Origin: Pseudorhodoferax aquiterrae
GTDB lineage: Bacteria; Pseudomonadota; Gammaproteobacteria; Burkholderiales; Burkholderiaceae_C
Assembly (NCBI RefSeq): GCF_014652235.1
Contig: NZ_BMYK01000007.1
Coordinates: forward strand, 1-64,000
Direction: 5' to 3'
Length of the DNA: 64,000 nt
Both the position numbers and the translations under genes were made by a program. The notes under the pieces are model-generated. The model had not been told where the DNA came from. It saw only the letters and a list, made by a program, of their open reading frames with translations, and did not search any database. Below, piece by piece: positions 27,569 to 35,169 of the stretch (its first letter is position 1; the number at the start of each line of letters is the position of its first letter).

Positions 27569-28903
27569 ATGAGTGAGTTCCAGGGGCGCAGGCGCAGCAT
27601 TCTCAAGGGCTCGGCCGGCGCGGCCGCCGTGGCATCCATCGGCGCCGGTGGCGTGCTGTTCTCGCCGTTCGCGCGCTCGCAGACGCTCAAGTTCACGCCC
27701 GAGAAGGGCGCCAAGCTCCGCGTGCTGCGCTGGAGCCGCTTCGTGCAGGGCGACATCGACGCCTACATGGCCAACGTCAAGAAGTTCACCGAGGCCACCG
27801 GCGTCGAGGTGCGCGTGGACAACGAGGGCTGGGAGGATGTGCGGCCCAAGGCCGCCGTGGCTGCCAACACCGGTGCCGGGCCCGACATCATCCTGTCGAC
27901 CAACGACGACGCCAACCTGTACCCGGACAAGCTGCTCGACGTGACCGACCTGGCCGAGTACCTGGGCAAGAAGTACGGCGGCTGGTACCCGGCCGTGCAG
28001 CAGTACCTGCGGCCCGACGGCAAGCGCTGGCTGGGCCTGGGCCTGGGCGCCTCGGGTTCGATGATCGTCTACCGCGAGAGCCTGGTGAAGGCCGCCGGCT
28101 TCGACAGCTTCCCCAAGGACACCGCCGGCTTCCTCAAGCTGCACCAGGCGCTCAAGGAAAAGGGAACGCCGGGCGGCTATGCGCTGGGCAACGCCACGGG
28201 CGACAGCCTGTGGACCAACTGGCTGATCTGGTCGCACGGCGGCAAGCTCGTCGACAAGAACAACAAGGTCGTGATCGACAGCCCGGAGACGCTCAAGGCG
28301 CTGGAATACGCCAAGGAGTTGTACGCCACCTTCATCCCGGGCACGCTGTCCTGGCTGGACCCGAACAACAACAAGGCCTTCCTGGACGGGCAGATCAGCG
28401 TCACCAACAACGGCATCTCGATCTACTACGCGGCCAAGAACTCGCCCGATCCCAAGATCAAGGAGATGGCGGCCGACATCAACCACGCCGCGTTCCCGAT
28501 CGGGCCGGCCGGCGTGCCGACCGAGTCGCATTTGTTCTTCAACCAGATGGTCATGAAGTACACCAAGTTCCCGAATGCGGCCAAGGAGTTCCTGCGCTTC
28601 ATGATGGAGCGCGAGCAGTTCGACGCCTGGCTGATCGGCGCGGGCGGCTACATCGGCCAGCCGCTGGCGGCCTACGAGTCCTGCGCGATCTGGACGTCCG
28701 ACCCCAAGCACACGCCGTACCGCGACTGCGTGAAGAACATGCGGCCGGCCGGTTACGAGGGCAAGCTGGGCTATGCCTCGGCCGGTGCCGGCGCCGACTT
28801 CATCGTCGCCAACATGGTGGCCGAGGCCGCCAGCGGCTCGAAGACGCCGAAGGAAGCGGCCGAACGCGCCCAGAAGCGCGCCGAGCGTTACTACAAAGTC
28901 TAG
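27569..28903 (+). CDS. sugar ABC transporter substrate-binding protein (CUT1)
   Basis: The 444-residue periplasmic protein carries a twin-arginine-like signal (GRRRSILKGSAGAAAVASIG, cleaved near ARSQ) and the extracellular solute-binding family 1 fold. It has the aromatic-rich hinge segments typical of oligosaccharide and polyol receptors (NWLIWSHGGKLVD, YATFIPGTLSWLDPNNNKAF, LFFNQMVM). AAGGAGA precedes the ATG. Its ligand is unknown; the divergent GntR/dehydratase genes suggest a sugar, sugar acid or polyol feeding an aldonate route. A GC-rich hairpin follows the stop codon. Confidence 0.92.
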   Translation: MSEFQGRRRSILKGSAGAAAVASIGAGGVLFSPFARSQTLKFTPEKGAKLRVLRWSRFVQGDIDAYMANVKKFTEATGVEVRVDNEGWEDVRPKAAVAANTGAGPDIILSTNDDANLYPDKLLDVTDLAEYLGKKYGGWYPAVQQYLRPDGKRWLGLGLGASGSMIVYRESLVKAAGFDSFPKDTAGFLKLHQALKEKGTPGGYALGNATGDSLWTNWLIWSHGGKLVDKNNKVVIDSPETLKALEYAKELYATFIPGTLSWLDPNNNKAFLDGQISVTNNGISIYYAAKNSPDPKIKEMAADINHAAFPIGPAGVPTESHLFFNQMVMKYTKFPNAAKEFLRFMMEREQFDAWLIGAGGYIGQPLAAYESCAIWTSDPKHTPYRDCVKNMRPAGYEGKLGYASAGAGADFIVANMVAEAASGSKTPKEAAERAQKRAERYYKV

Positions 28904-28918
28904 GCAACTCCCCGCGTT

Positions 28919-28944
28919 CCGGCCGGGCCTGCGTCCGGCCGGGC
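28919..28944 (+). repeat. GC-rich stem-loop after the binding-protein gene
   Basis: CCGGCCGGGC occurs twice, 6 bases apart. Because CCGGCCGG is its own complement, the copies can pair as a stem-loop. It lies in the 67-base gap before the first permease gene. Such stem-loops often protect binding-protein mRNA and lower expression of the permeases; that role is inference. Confidence 0.5.
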
Positions 28945-28970
28945 TTCCATGGCTCCTGTCTAGGGTCTGC

Positions 28971-29870
28971 ATGCTCGCCCGACTGCAAAACAGCCGCAAC
29001 GGTCTCGGCTTCCTGTTCATGCTGCCAGCGGCGGTGCTGCTGCTGCTGTTCCTGACCTATCCGCTGGGCCTGGGCACCTGGCTCGGCTTCACCGACACCA
29101 AGGTGGGCCGGCCCGGCGTCTGGATCGGCCTGGAAAACTACATCTACCTCTGGAACGACGCGGTCACGCGGCTGGCCCTGTTCAACACCCTGTTCTACAC
29201 GGTGGTGGCCAGCGTCCTGAAGTTCGGCCTGGGCCTGTGGCTGGCGCTGCTGCTGAACAAGCACATCCGCTTCAAGACCTTCTTCCGCGCCGTCATCCTC
29301 CTGCCCTACATCGTGCCGACCGTGCTGTCGGCCATCGCGTTCTGGTGGATCTACGACTCGCAGTTCTCCATCATCAGCTGGGCGCTCGTGAAGATGGGGC
29401 TGATCGACCACTACATCGACTTCCTGGGCAACGAGTGGAACGCGCGCATCGCGGTCATCATCGCCAACGTCTGGCGCGGCGTGCCCTTCGTGGCCATCAC
29501 GCTGCTGGCTGGCTTGCAGACCATCTCGCCCTCGTACTACGAGGCCTCGGCCATCGACGGCGCCTCGCGCTGGCAGCAGTTCCGCCATGTCACGCTGCCG
29601 CTGCTCACGCCCATCATCGCCGTGGTCATGACCTTCTCGGTGCTGTTCACCTTCACCGACTTCCAGCTCATCTACGTGATCACGCGCGGCGGGCCGCTCA
29701 ACGCCACGCACCTGATGGCCACGCTGTCGTTCCAGCGCGCGATCTCGGGCGGCGCGCTCGGCGAGGGTGCGGCGATCGCCATCGCCATGGTGCCGTTCCT
29801 GCTGGCCTGCGTGCTGTTCAGCTTCTTCGGTTTGCAACGCCGCGCCTGGCAACAAGGAGGGAAGGACTGA
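28971..29870 (+). CDS. sugar ABC transporter permease (MalF/UgpA type)
   Basis: The 299-residue inner-membrane protein has about six membrane segments and the binding-protein-dependent permease loop YYEASAIDGASRWQQFRHVTLPLLTPII, which contacts the ATPase. The N-terminal LFMLPAAVLLLLFLTYPLGLGTWLGFTD is the usual MalF/UgpA opening. It pairs with the permease gene whose start overlaps its stop (TGATG). The ATG at 28971 has only a weak upstream AGGG. Confidence 0.93.
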   Translation: MLARLQNSRNGLGFLFMLPAAVLLLLFLTYPLGLGTWLGFTDTKVGRPGVWIGLENYIYLWNDAVTRLALFNTLFYTVVASVLKFGLGLWLALLLNKHIRFKTFFRAVILLPYIVPTVLSAIAFWWIYDSQFSIISWALVKMGLIDHYIDFLGNEWNARIAVIIANVWRGVPFVAITLLAGLQTISPSYYEASAIDGASRWQQFRHVTLPLLTPIIAVVMTFSVLFTFTDFQLIYVITRGGPLNATHLMATLSFQRAISGGALGEGAAIAIAMVPFLLACVLFSFFGLQRRAWQQGGKD

Positions 29871-30748
29871 TGGCCGCCAGCAACGCCGATGTCGACACGG
29901 TCGGCATGTCCTACCTGGACTCGATCCCGCGCAAGGCGGTGACGGTCTACCTGCCGCTGCTGGTCTTTCTGATCGTGCTGCTGTTCCCGTTCTACTGGAT
30001 GGTGATCACCTCGATCAAGCCCGATGCGGAGCTGCTCTCGCGCGAGGGCAACCCGTTCTGGGTGGTCAAGCCCACGCTCGTGCACTTCCACAAGCTGCTG
30101 TTCGAGACCACCTACCCGCAGTGGCTGTGGAACACGGTGCTGGTCTCGGTGGTGTCCACCTTCGTGTCGCTGGTGGCGTCGGTGCTGGCGGCCTATGCGA
30201 TCGAGCGGCTGCGCTTCAAGGGCTCCAAGCATGTGGGCCTGTCGATCTTCCTGGCCTACATGGTGCCGCCGTCCATTTTGTTCATCCCGCTGGCCAACGT
30301 GGTGTTCAACCTCGGCCTGTTCGACACGCGGCTGGCGCTGATCCTGACCTACCCGACCTTCCTGATCCCGTTCTGCACCTGGCTGCTCATGGGCTACTTC
30401 CGTTCCATCCCCATGGAACTGGAGGAGTGCGCGCTGATCGACGGCGCCTCGCGCTGGCAGATCCTCGTCAAGGTGGTGCTGCCGCTCGCCGTGCCGGGCC
30501 TGATCTCCGCCGGCATCTTCGCGTTCACGCTGTCGTGGAACGAGTTCATCTACGCCCTGACCTTCGTCTCCTCGTCCGAGGTCAAGACCGTGCCGGTGGG
30601 CGTGGTGACCGAGCTCGTGCAGGGCGACGTCTACCAGTGGGGGCCGCTGATGGCCGGCGCTCTGCTGGGCTCGTTGCCGGTGGCCTTCATCTACTCGTTC
30701 TTCGTCGAATACTACGTGTCTGGCATGACGGGGTCGGTCAAGGAGTGA
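29870..30748 (+). CDS. sugar ABC transporter permease (MalG/UgpE type)
   Basis: The 292-residue inner-membrane partner permease has the loop MELEECALIDGASRWQILVKVVLPLAVPGL and the conserved end VTELVQGDVYQWGPLMAGALLGSLPVAFIYSFFVEYYVSGMTGSVKE. AAGGAGG lies upstream. It completes the four-gene importer and is followed at once by the inverted-repeat-bounded element at 30749; no simple terminator is seen. Confidence 0.94.
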   Translation: MAASNADVDTVGMSYLDSIPRKAVTVYLPLLVFLIVLLFPFYWMVITSIKPDAELLSREGNPFWVVKPTLVHFHKLLFETTYPQWLWNTVLVSVVSTFVSLVASVLAAYAIERLRFKGSKHVGLSIFLAYMVPPSILFIPLANVVFNLGLFDTRLALILTYPTFLIPFCTWLLMGYFRSIPMELEECALIDGASRWQILVKVVLPLAVPGLISAGIFAFTLSWNEFIYALTFVSSSEVKTVPVGVVTELVQGDVYQWGPLMAGALLGSLPVAFIYSFFVEYYVSGMTGSVKE

Positions 30749-30970
30749 GAACGTGTGAACGAACCGCTCACACCCACGCGAGGCCCCCGATGAGCACCCG
30801 TTTCCATCATGATCGTTGCGCTCGGGGCCTCGCCCTTCGGGCCGGGGCCCGCCAGGCCGCATGCGGGCGTTGCAGTCCTTGCCCGGGCACGAGCCCGGGC
30901 GGCGGCCCGCTTCTGTAGCCTGCGGCCCGCCGCACCCCGTCGTGGGCGCGATCGGTTCATTCACACGTTC
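30749..30970. repeat. 222-bp GC-rich element with 30-bp imperfect terminal inverted repeats
   Basis: The arms 30749-30778 and 30941-30970 are inverted copies with about 4 mismatches; the outermost 18 bases (starting GAACGTGTGAACGAACCG) have one. TGA is found directly outside both ends and could be a 3-base target duplication; the left TGA is the stop codon of the permease gene. The interior has further stems: an 11-base stem at CGAGGCCCC/TCGGGGCCTCG and GCCCGGGC-acga-GCCCGGGC. There is no coding potential. It may be a non-autonomous mobile element or a structured RNA tail. The rest of the gap, 30971-31112, holds only GC-rich sequence in which I see no feature. Confidence 0.55.
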
Positions 30971-31112
30971 TGAGTCAGGGCGGCGCGGCGTCCCCCGCCG
31001 ACCGCCCGTCGCTTCCCCGGGACCGCAGGGCGGCTCGTGCTCGCCCTGGCGGCGGCGCCGCCATAGACTTTCGCGCCCCTTTCGCACGGAGAGCCCCACC
31101 GCACTGTCCCGC

Positions 31113-32168
31113 ATGGCCGACGACTTCCACCGCTTGCCCCGGCTCATCTACCCGTTGCGCGTGATCGGCATGGGGCTGGGCGCGGCGGTGGCCATGGTCG
31201 TGCTGTACGAACGCGACGCTGCGCCAGCGGTCTGGGCCCTGGTCGTCTGCGGCGGCTTCGTCTGGCCGCACCTGGCCTGGTGGCTCACGCGGCGCAGCCG
31301 CAACCCGCAGCGCGCCGAGGTGCGCAACCTGCTCATCGATTCGGCCATCGCCGGCGCCTTCGTGCCGCTCATGCAGTTCAACCTGCTGCCCAGCGTGCTG
31401 CTGGTCACGCTGACCATGGTGGACAAGATCACCACCGGCATCCGCCTGCTGTGGCTGCAATCCCTGCCGGGCATGCTGGTGGCCGGCGTGCTGGCCGCCT
31501 GGTGGATGAACGCCCCCGCGATGCCCGAGAGCAGCATGCGCGTGGTGCTGGCCTGCCTGCCTATGCTGGTGATCCACACGCTGTCGGTCAGCGTGTCGAG
31601 CTACCGCCTGATCCGCCGCGTCTCGCGCCAGAACCGATTGCTCGACGAACTGGGCCGCATCGATCCGCTGACGGGGCTGTACGGCCGTGCCTACTGGGAG
31701 CAGCAGGTGCGCGAGGCGCAGCGGCGCCACGCAGAGATCGGCGAGCCAGCCTGCCTCATGATGCTGGACATCGACGGCTTCAAGCAGATCAACGATGGCC
31801 TGGGCCACACCGTGGGCGACGACGTGATCTGCACGCTGAGCCGCATCGTGCGCGACTGCGTGCGCTCCAGCGACTGCGCCGGCCGCTACGGTGGCGACGA
31901 GTTCGCGATCCTTCTGCGCGGGGCGGACATGGAGCAGGCCCAGGAGATCGCCCAGCGCATCCGCGTCGAAGCCGAGAACCACCGCTTCCGCGACCATGCG
32001 GAGCTGCGCTTCACGAGCAGCATCGGCATCGCGGCCTTGCAGAAGCACTACGCGAGCACGCGCGACTGGGTGGCCGCGGCCGACGCCGCGCTCTACCAGG
32101 CCAAGCGGGCCGGGCGCAACCGCGTCGAACTGCGGCCGCCGAGCCGGCGCGCGCCCTTGTCGGCCTGA
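31113..32168 (+). CDS. membrane diguanylate cyclase (MASE2-GGDEF)
   Basis: The 351-residue protein has an N-terminal membrane sensor (about 1-165, four to five helices) resembling MASE2 (RLIYPLRVIGMGLGA, MVDKITTGIRLLWLQSLPGM). A GGDEF domain follows from about 185: DPLTGLYGRAYWEQQ, LDIDGFKQINDGLGHTVGDDV, and the intact active site RYGGDEFAIL. RSSD, five residues before GGDEF, is a likely inhibitory c-di-GMP site. It should make c-di-GMP and influence biofilm or motility. It appears monocistronic, and no EAL or HD-GYP partner is nearby. The ATG at 31113 has no strong ribosome-binding site. Confidence 0.92.
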   Translation: MADDFHRLPRLIYPLRVIGMGLGAAVAMVVLYERDAAPAVWALVVCGGFVWPHLAWWLTRRSRNPQRAEVRNLLIDSAIAGAFVPLMQFNLLPSVLLVTLTMVDKITTGIRLLWLQSLPGMLVAGVLAAWWMNAPAMPESSMRVVLACLPMLVIHTLSVSVSSYRLIRRVSRQNRLLDELGRIDPLTGLYGRAYWEQQVREAQRRHAEIGEPACLMMLDIDGFKQINDGLGHTVGDDVICTLSRIVRDCVRSSDCAGRYGGDEFAILLRGADMEQAQEIAQRIRVEAENHRFRDHAELRFTSSIGIAALQKHYASTRDWVAAADAALYQAKRAGRNRVELRPPSRRAPLSA

Positions 32169-32319
32169 ACTGGCGGCCGCGCGGCAGCGTCTGGCCATCG
32201 CACCGGCGAGTGGAGCGCACCGATCTCCCCGGCGCAGCCCTGCGCCGAGTTTCGGTGCCCACGCCGTCTGCAGGTCAGCCGGCGCGCTGCGGTCCGGCCT
32301 TGCAACGCGCCGTGCCGGG

Positions 32320-33015
32320 TCAGACCACCGTGTCGGCCACGTCGCTGGGCACCGCGCAGTAGGCCAGCGTGTACAAGCCATGCACGGCGCCGGGAGCCGC
32401 GCCCAGTTCGGCCAGGCGGGTGGCGGACAGCGCGCTGCCGACCAGCGCGGCGAGAGCGGCCGCGTCATAGCCGCAGGCCAGCAGCACCCAGTCCGCATAC
32501 CGGTCACCTGCACCGCGCAGCTTCTGTTCGGTGGTCTGCGCGATGGCGGGCGTCTCGTGGCGCAGCAGGTGCAGGCCGGCCAGGCCGGGTTGCGCGGCCA
32601 GCTCCGGGGCCAGGGCCCGCAGCGCCTGGCGGAGCCCTTGCTCGCCGCCGGCTGCCGGGGACAGGCGCACCGTCAGCGCGTGCCCGGCCATGCTGCCGCC
32701 GCGGCTCTCCAGCACGCGGCACTGGCTGCGCACCATGTTCCGGTGCTGCGGCATCAGGCGGGTCGACCAGGGCGTCGGCGCGTTGAGCCGTGCCAGATAG
32801 GACGGCGAAGACAGCACACCGTGGTCTTCCAACTCATACAGCACGAACACGCCTTCGCCACCATCGGCGGCGCGCCAGCGCGAGGCACGCCGAAAGCCGG
32901 GGATGCCGAGCCGCTCGGGGAAATGCTCATGCGCATGCCAGTGTTCGAAGTCTGCGCGCGCGGCGGGGGCCATGTCCCACCACATGGCCAGTGCGGCCTT
33001 GCCGAGAAGGGCCAA
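32320..33015 (-). CDS. uncharacterised protein, possible dimeric alpha-beta barrel
   Basis: The 231-residue soluble protein has no signal peptide. The N-terminal stretch WWDMAPAARADFEHWHAHEHFPERLGIPGFRRASRWRA resembles EthD-like or stress-responsive alpha-beta-barrel domains, and the second half (about 115-231) may be a second copy of that fold. The predicted start is TTG at 33015 with AGGAG at good spacing, overlapping the stop of the TRAP gene. It is coupled to that TRAP receptor gene and presumably shares its pathway. I do not recognise a defined function. Confidence 0.75.
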   Translation of the reverse strand: MALLGKAALAMWWDMAPAARADFEHWHAHEHFPERLGIPGFRRASRWRAADGGEGVFVLYELEDHGVLSSPSYLARLNAPTPWSTRLMPQHRNMVRSQCRVLESRGGSMAGHALTVRLSPAAGGEQGLRQALRALAPELAAQPGLAGLHLLRHETPAIAQTTEQKLRGAGDRYADWVLLACGYDAAALAALVGSALSATRLAELGAAPGAVHGLYTLAYCAVPSDVADTVV

Positions 33016-33024
33016 GGCGTGCTC

Positions 33025-34044
33025 CTACTGGCCACCGCGCAGGCGCGCCAGCTCGGCATGGACCTCCTGCACGAGCGATTCGCCGACCTCGCGCCCGAAC
33101 TTGTCGGTCACGGCCTGCACCTTCTCGCGCAGCCGCTTGATTTCCGCCGCGCCGACCTCGTTGACCTGCATGCTCTTCCTGAGCGCATCGATCGATTCGC
33201 CCTCTTTGCGTTGCACGGCCTGGCGTTCGAACTGTCGGGCCTCGTCGGCGGCCTCGCGGATGACCTTGCGCTCGGCCTCGTTGAGGGCGTCCCAGGTCTT
33301 CCTGCCCATCATGAAGGGCATGGCGGTGTAGACATGGCGGGTCAGCGACAGGTACTTCTGCACCTCGGCGAACTTGGCCGACTCGATCACGCCGAGCGGG
33401 TTGTCCTGGCCATCGATGGCGCGCGACTCCAGCGCACCGTAGACCTCGCCGAAGGTCATGGGCACGGGGTTGGCGCCCAGCGCACTGAACAGGTCCAGGA
33501 AGATCGGCGAGCCGATCACGCGGATCTTCAGGCCCGCGATGTCCTCGGCCCGCGCGATCGGCCGCTTGCTGTTGGTCATGTGGCGGAACCCCAGGTCCCA
33601 GATGCCCAGGCCCACGATGCCGTGCGGGGCCAGATCGGCCTGCAGCTGCGTGCCGACGGGGCCGTCGGCGACCGCATAGGCCTCCTGCGGCGTGTTGAAC
33701 AGAAAGGGCAGGTCGAACAGCATGAAGCGCTTGTCCAGCGAGGCCACGATGCCGGTGGCCATGGACGTGAAGTCCAGCGTGCCGCCGCGCACGGCCGACA
33801 GGTTCTGCATGTCGCTGCCCAGCACCGCGCCGGGGAACAGGTTCACGCGCAGCTTGCCGCCGCTGCGCTGGGCCACGCTGTCGGCGAACTTCTGCGCGCC
33901 CAGCCCCAGCGGGTGGTCCTTGGCGAGACTGAAGGCGAAGCGCAGCTGGCGCTCGCGGATCTCCTGGGCCTGAAGGGCGGGGGCGGCCAGCAGCGCAGCG
34001 GTGCCGGCCACGAGGGCACGGCGGGACGGGGATGGGTGGGTCAT
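33025..34044 (-). CDS. TRAP transporter substrate-binding protein (DctP family)
   Basis: The 339-residue receptor has a signal peptide (about 1-26, with SRRALVAG; export by Sec or Tat) and DctP-family features: LRFAFSLAKDHPLGLGAQKFADSVAQRSGGKLRVNLFPGAVLG, and PIARAEDIAGLKIRVIGSPIF, where the conserved Arg binds the ligand carboxylate. GAGGAGA precedes the ATG. DctQ and DctM membrane subunits are not in the window. The divergent IclR gene and composite operator at 34089-34128 suggest ligand-controlled expression. Confidence 0.93.
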   Translation of the reverse strand: MTHPSPSRRALVAGTAALLAAPALQAQEIRERQLRFAFSLAKDHPLGLGAQKFADSVAQRSGGKLRVNLFPGAVLGSDMQNLSAVRGGTLDFTSMATGIVASLDKRFMLFDLPFLFNTPQEAYAVADGPVGTQLQADLAPHGIVGLGIWDLGFRHMTNSKRPIARAEDIAGLKIRVIGSPIFLDLFSALGANPVPMTFGEVYGALESRAIDGQDNPLGVIESAKFAEVQKYLSLTRHVYTAMPFMMGRKTWDALNEAERKVIREAADEARQFERQAVQRKEGESIDALRKSMQVNEVGAAEIKRLREKVQAVTDKFGREVGESLVQEVHAELARLRGGQ

Positions 34045-34088
34045 GGGTCTCCTCGTTCGAAAAAGCGGGCGGATCATTGCAGAATGCT

Positions 34089-34128
34089 GAACGGTTTCCA
34101 AATTTTGGAAGCCGTTCAAATTTTGAAC
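34089..34128. promoter_or_regulatory. composite IclR-type operator between the TRAP and IclR genes
   Basis: A 29-base palindrome (34089-34117; arms GAACGG and CCGTTC around TTCCAAA/TTTGGAA, one mismatch per arm) overlaps a second palindrome GTTCAAATTTTGAAC (34114-34128). It sits 45 bases from one start codon and 25 from the other. It is strikingly A/T-rich and is a strong candidate site for the adjacent IclR regulator. Confidence 0.75.
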
Positions 34129-34152
34129 ATCGCAAGTCCTTGAAAGCACAGC

Positions 34153-34989
34153 ATGAGCGGCGCCTTAGAGAAGTCCCTGGCCATCTTGGAATACCTGATC
34201 GCCCACCCCGACGGCGTGGCGCTGGCGCAGATCGCAACCGAGCTGGGCCAGCTGCGCAGCGGCTGCCACCGCAGCTTGCAGGAGCTGATCCGCTACGGCT
34301 ACGTACGCCAGCTGCCGCAGCGCGGCGACTACGCGCTGACGACCAAGATGGCCTCCATGGGGCTGAGCTTTTTGTCCAAGTCGGGCGTGGTCGACATCGC
34401 CCAGCCCGTCATCCAGCGGCTGGCCCAGACCACCGAGGAGCTGGTGCGCCTGGCCATCGTCGACGGCGAGCGGCTCACGCTGGTGGCCAAGGCCCAGGGG
34501 GCGCGCTCGGGCCTGCTGTACGACCCGGACATGGGCATCGACCTGCGGCTGTCGTGCAGCGCGGCGGGCCAGGCCTGGCTCATGACGCTGCCCGAGGACA
34601 CGGCCATCGCCTACGTCACGCGCCAGGGCATGGGCCAGCCCAAGCACTTCGGGCCCAACGCGCCGACCTCGTTCAAGGCGCTGCTCAGGCTGCTGGACGA
34701 GCACCGCAAGCGGGGCTTCAGCGTGATCGCCGAGGCCTATGCGCCCGGCATGAGCTCCATGGCTGCGCCGATCCAGCGCCGCGGCGAACCGGCCACGGGC
34801 GTGTTGGTGGTCGCGGGGCCGTCGGCGCGGCTCACGGCCTCGCGCATGCAGCAGTTCGGGCCGGCCTTGCTGGCGGCCTGCGCGGAACTGGCCGCGACCG
34901 GCCAGGCCTCCGCGCTGCTCAAGTCGGCCAACGTGGGCACCTGGGGCAACGTGCCCGAGAAGGCGGCCGGGCGCAGGCGCGCCGTCTGA
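34153..34989 (+). CDS. IclR-family transcriptional regulator
   Basis: The 278-residue protein has the IclR winged helix at its very start (LEKSLAILEYLIAHPDGVALAQIATELGQLRSGCHRSLQELIRYGYV) and the C-terminal effector domain (about 85-265: DIAQPVIQRLAQTTEELVRLAI, LSCSAAGQAWL). It is divergent from the TRAP receptor operon and next to an elaborate operator, so it very probably controls that operon and itself. No good ribosome-binding site is seen before the ATG. Confidence 0.92.
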   Translation: MSGALEKSLAILEYLIAHPDGVALAQIATELGQLRSGCHRSLQELIRYGYVRQLPQRGDYALTTKMASMGLSFLSKSGVVDIAQPVIQRLAQTTEELVRLAIVDGERLTLVAKAQGARSGLLYDPDMGIDLRLSCSAAGQAWLMTLPEDTAIAYVTRQGMGQPKHFGPNAPTSFKALLRLLDEHRKRGFSVIAEAYAPGMSSMAAPIQRRGEPATGVLVVAGPSARLTASRMQQFGPALLAACAELAATGQASALLKSANVGTWGNVPEKAAGRRRAV

Positions 34990-34992
34990 GCC

Positions 34993-35106
34993 TCAGCGCC
35001 GGTTGGTGGTCTTGTCCGCCTTGCGGCCGTCGAGGACCTGGCGGGCCAGCTTGTAGACCACGATGACGATGAAGACGGCGAACAGCAGCCAGTTGATGGG
35101 TTCCAT
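34993..35106 (-). CDS. 37-residue single-span membrane protein
   Basis: A short frame encodes MEPINWLLFAVFIVIVVYKL, then a basic tail ending DKTTNRR. This is one hydrophobic helix (residues 5-20) followed by a positively charged end, as in small inner-membrane proteins. It lies 3 bases from the convergent IclR stop and 63 bases after the cardiolipin-synthase-like gene on the same strand. No clear ribosome-binding site is visible. Function unknown; it could also be a chance frame. Confidence 0.5.
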   Translation of the reverse strand: MEPINWLLFAVFIVIVVYKLARQVLDGRKADKTTNRR

Positions 35107-35169
35107 GGGCAGGGCAGGCGGGCGGGGCCGGGAGCTTAACGCGCCAGCCCGGTCCTGCCCCCCATGGGC

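Noticed and set aside
28919-28944. Terminator after the sugar-receptor gene
   Set aside because: The stem has no T-tract and lies inside an operon whose permeases need the same transcript; kept only as a stem-loop.
28773-28970. Upstream extension of the first sugar permease by 66 codons
   Set aside because: It would overlap the end of the receptor gene and add a non-homologous Arg/Pro-rich region before a typical permease start at 28971.
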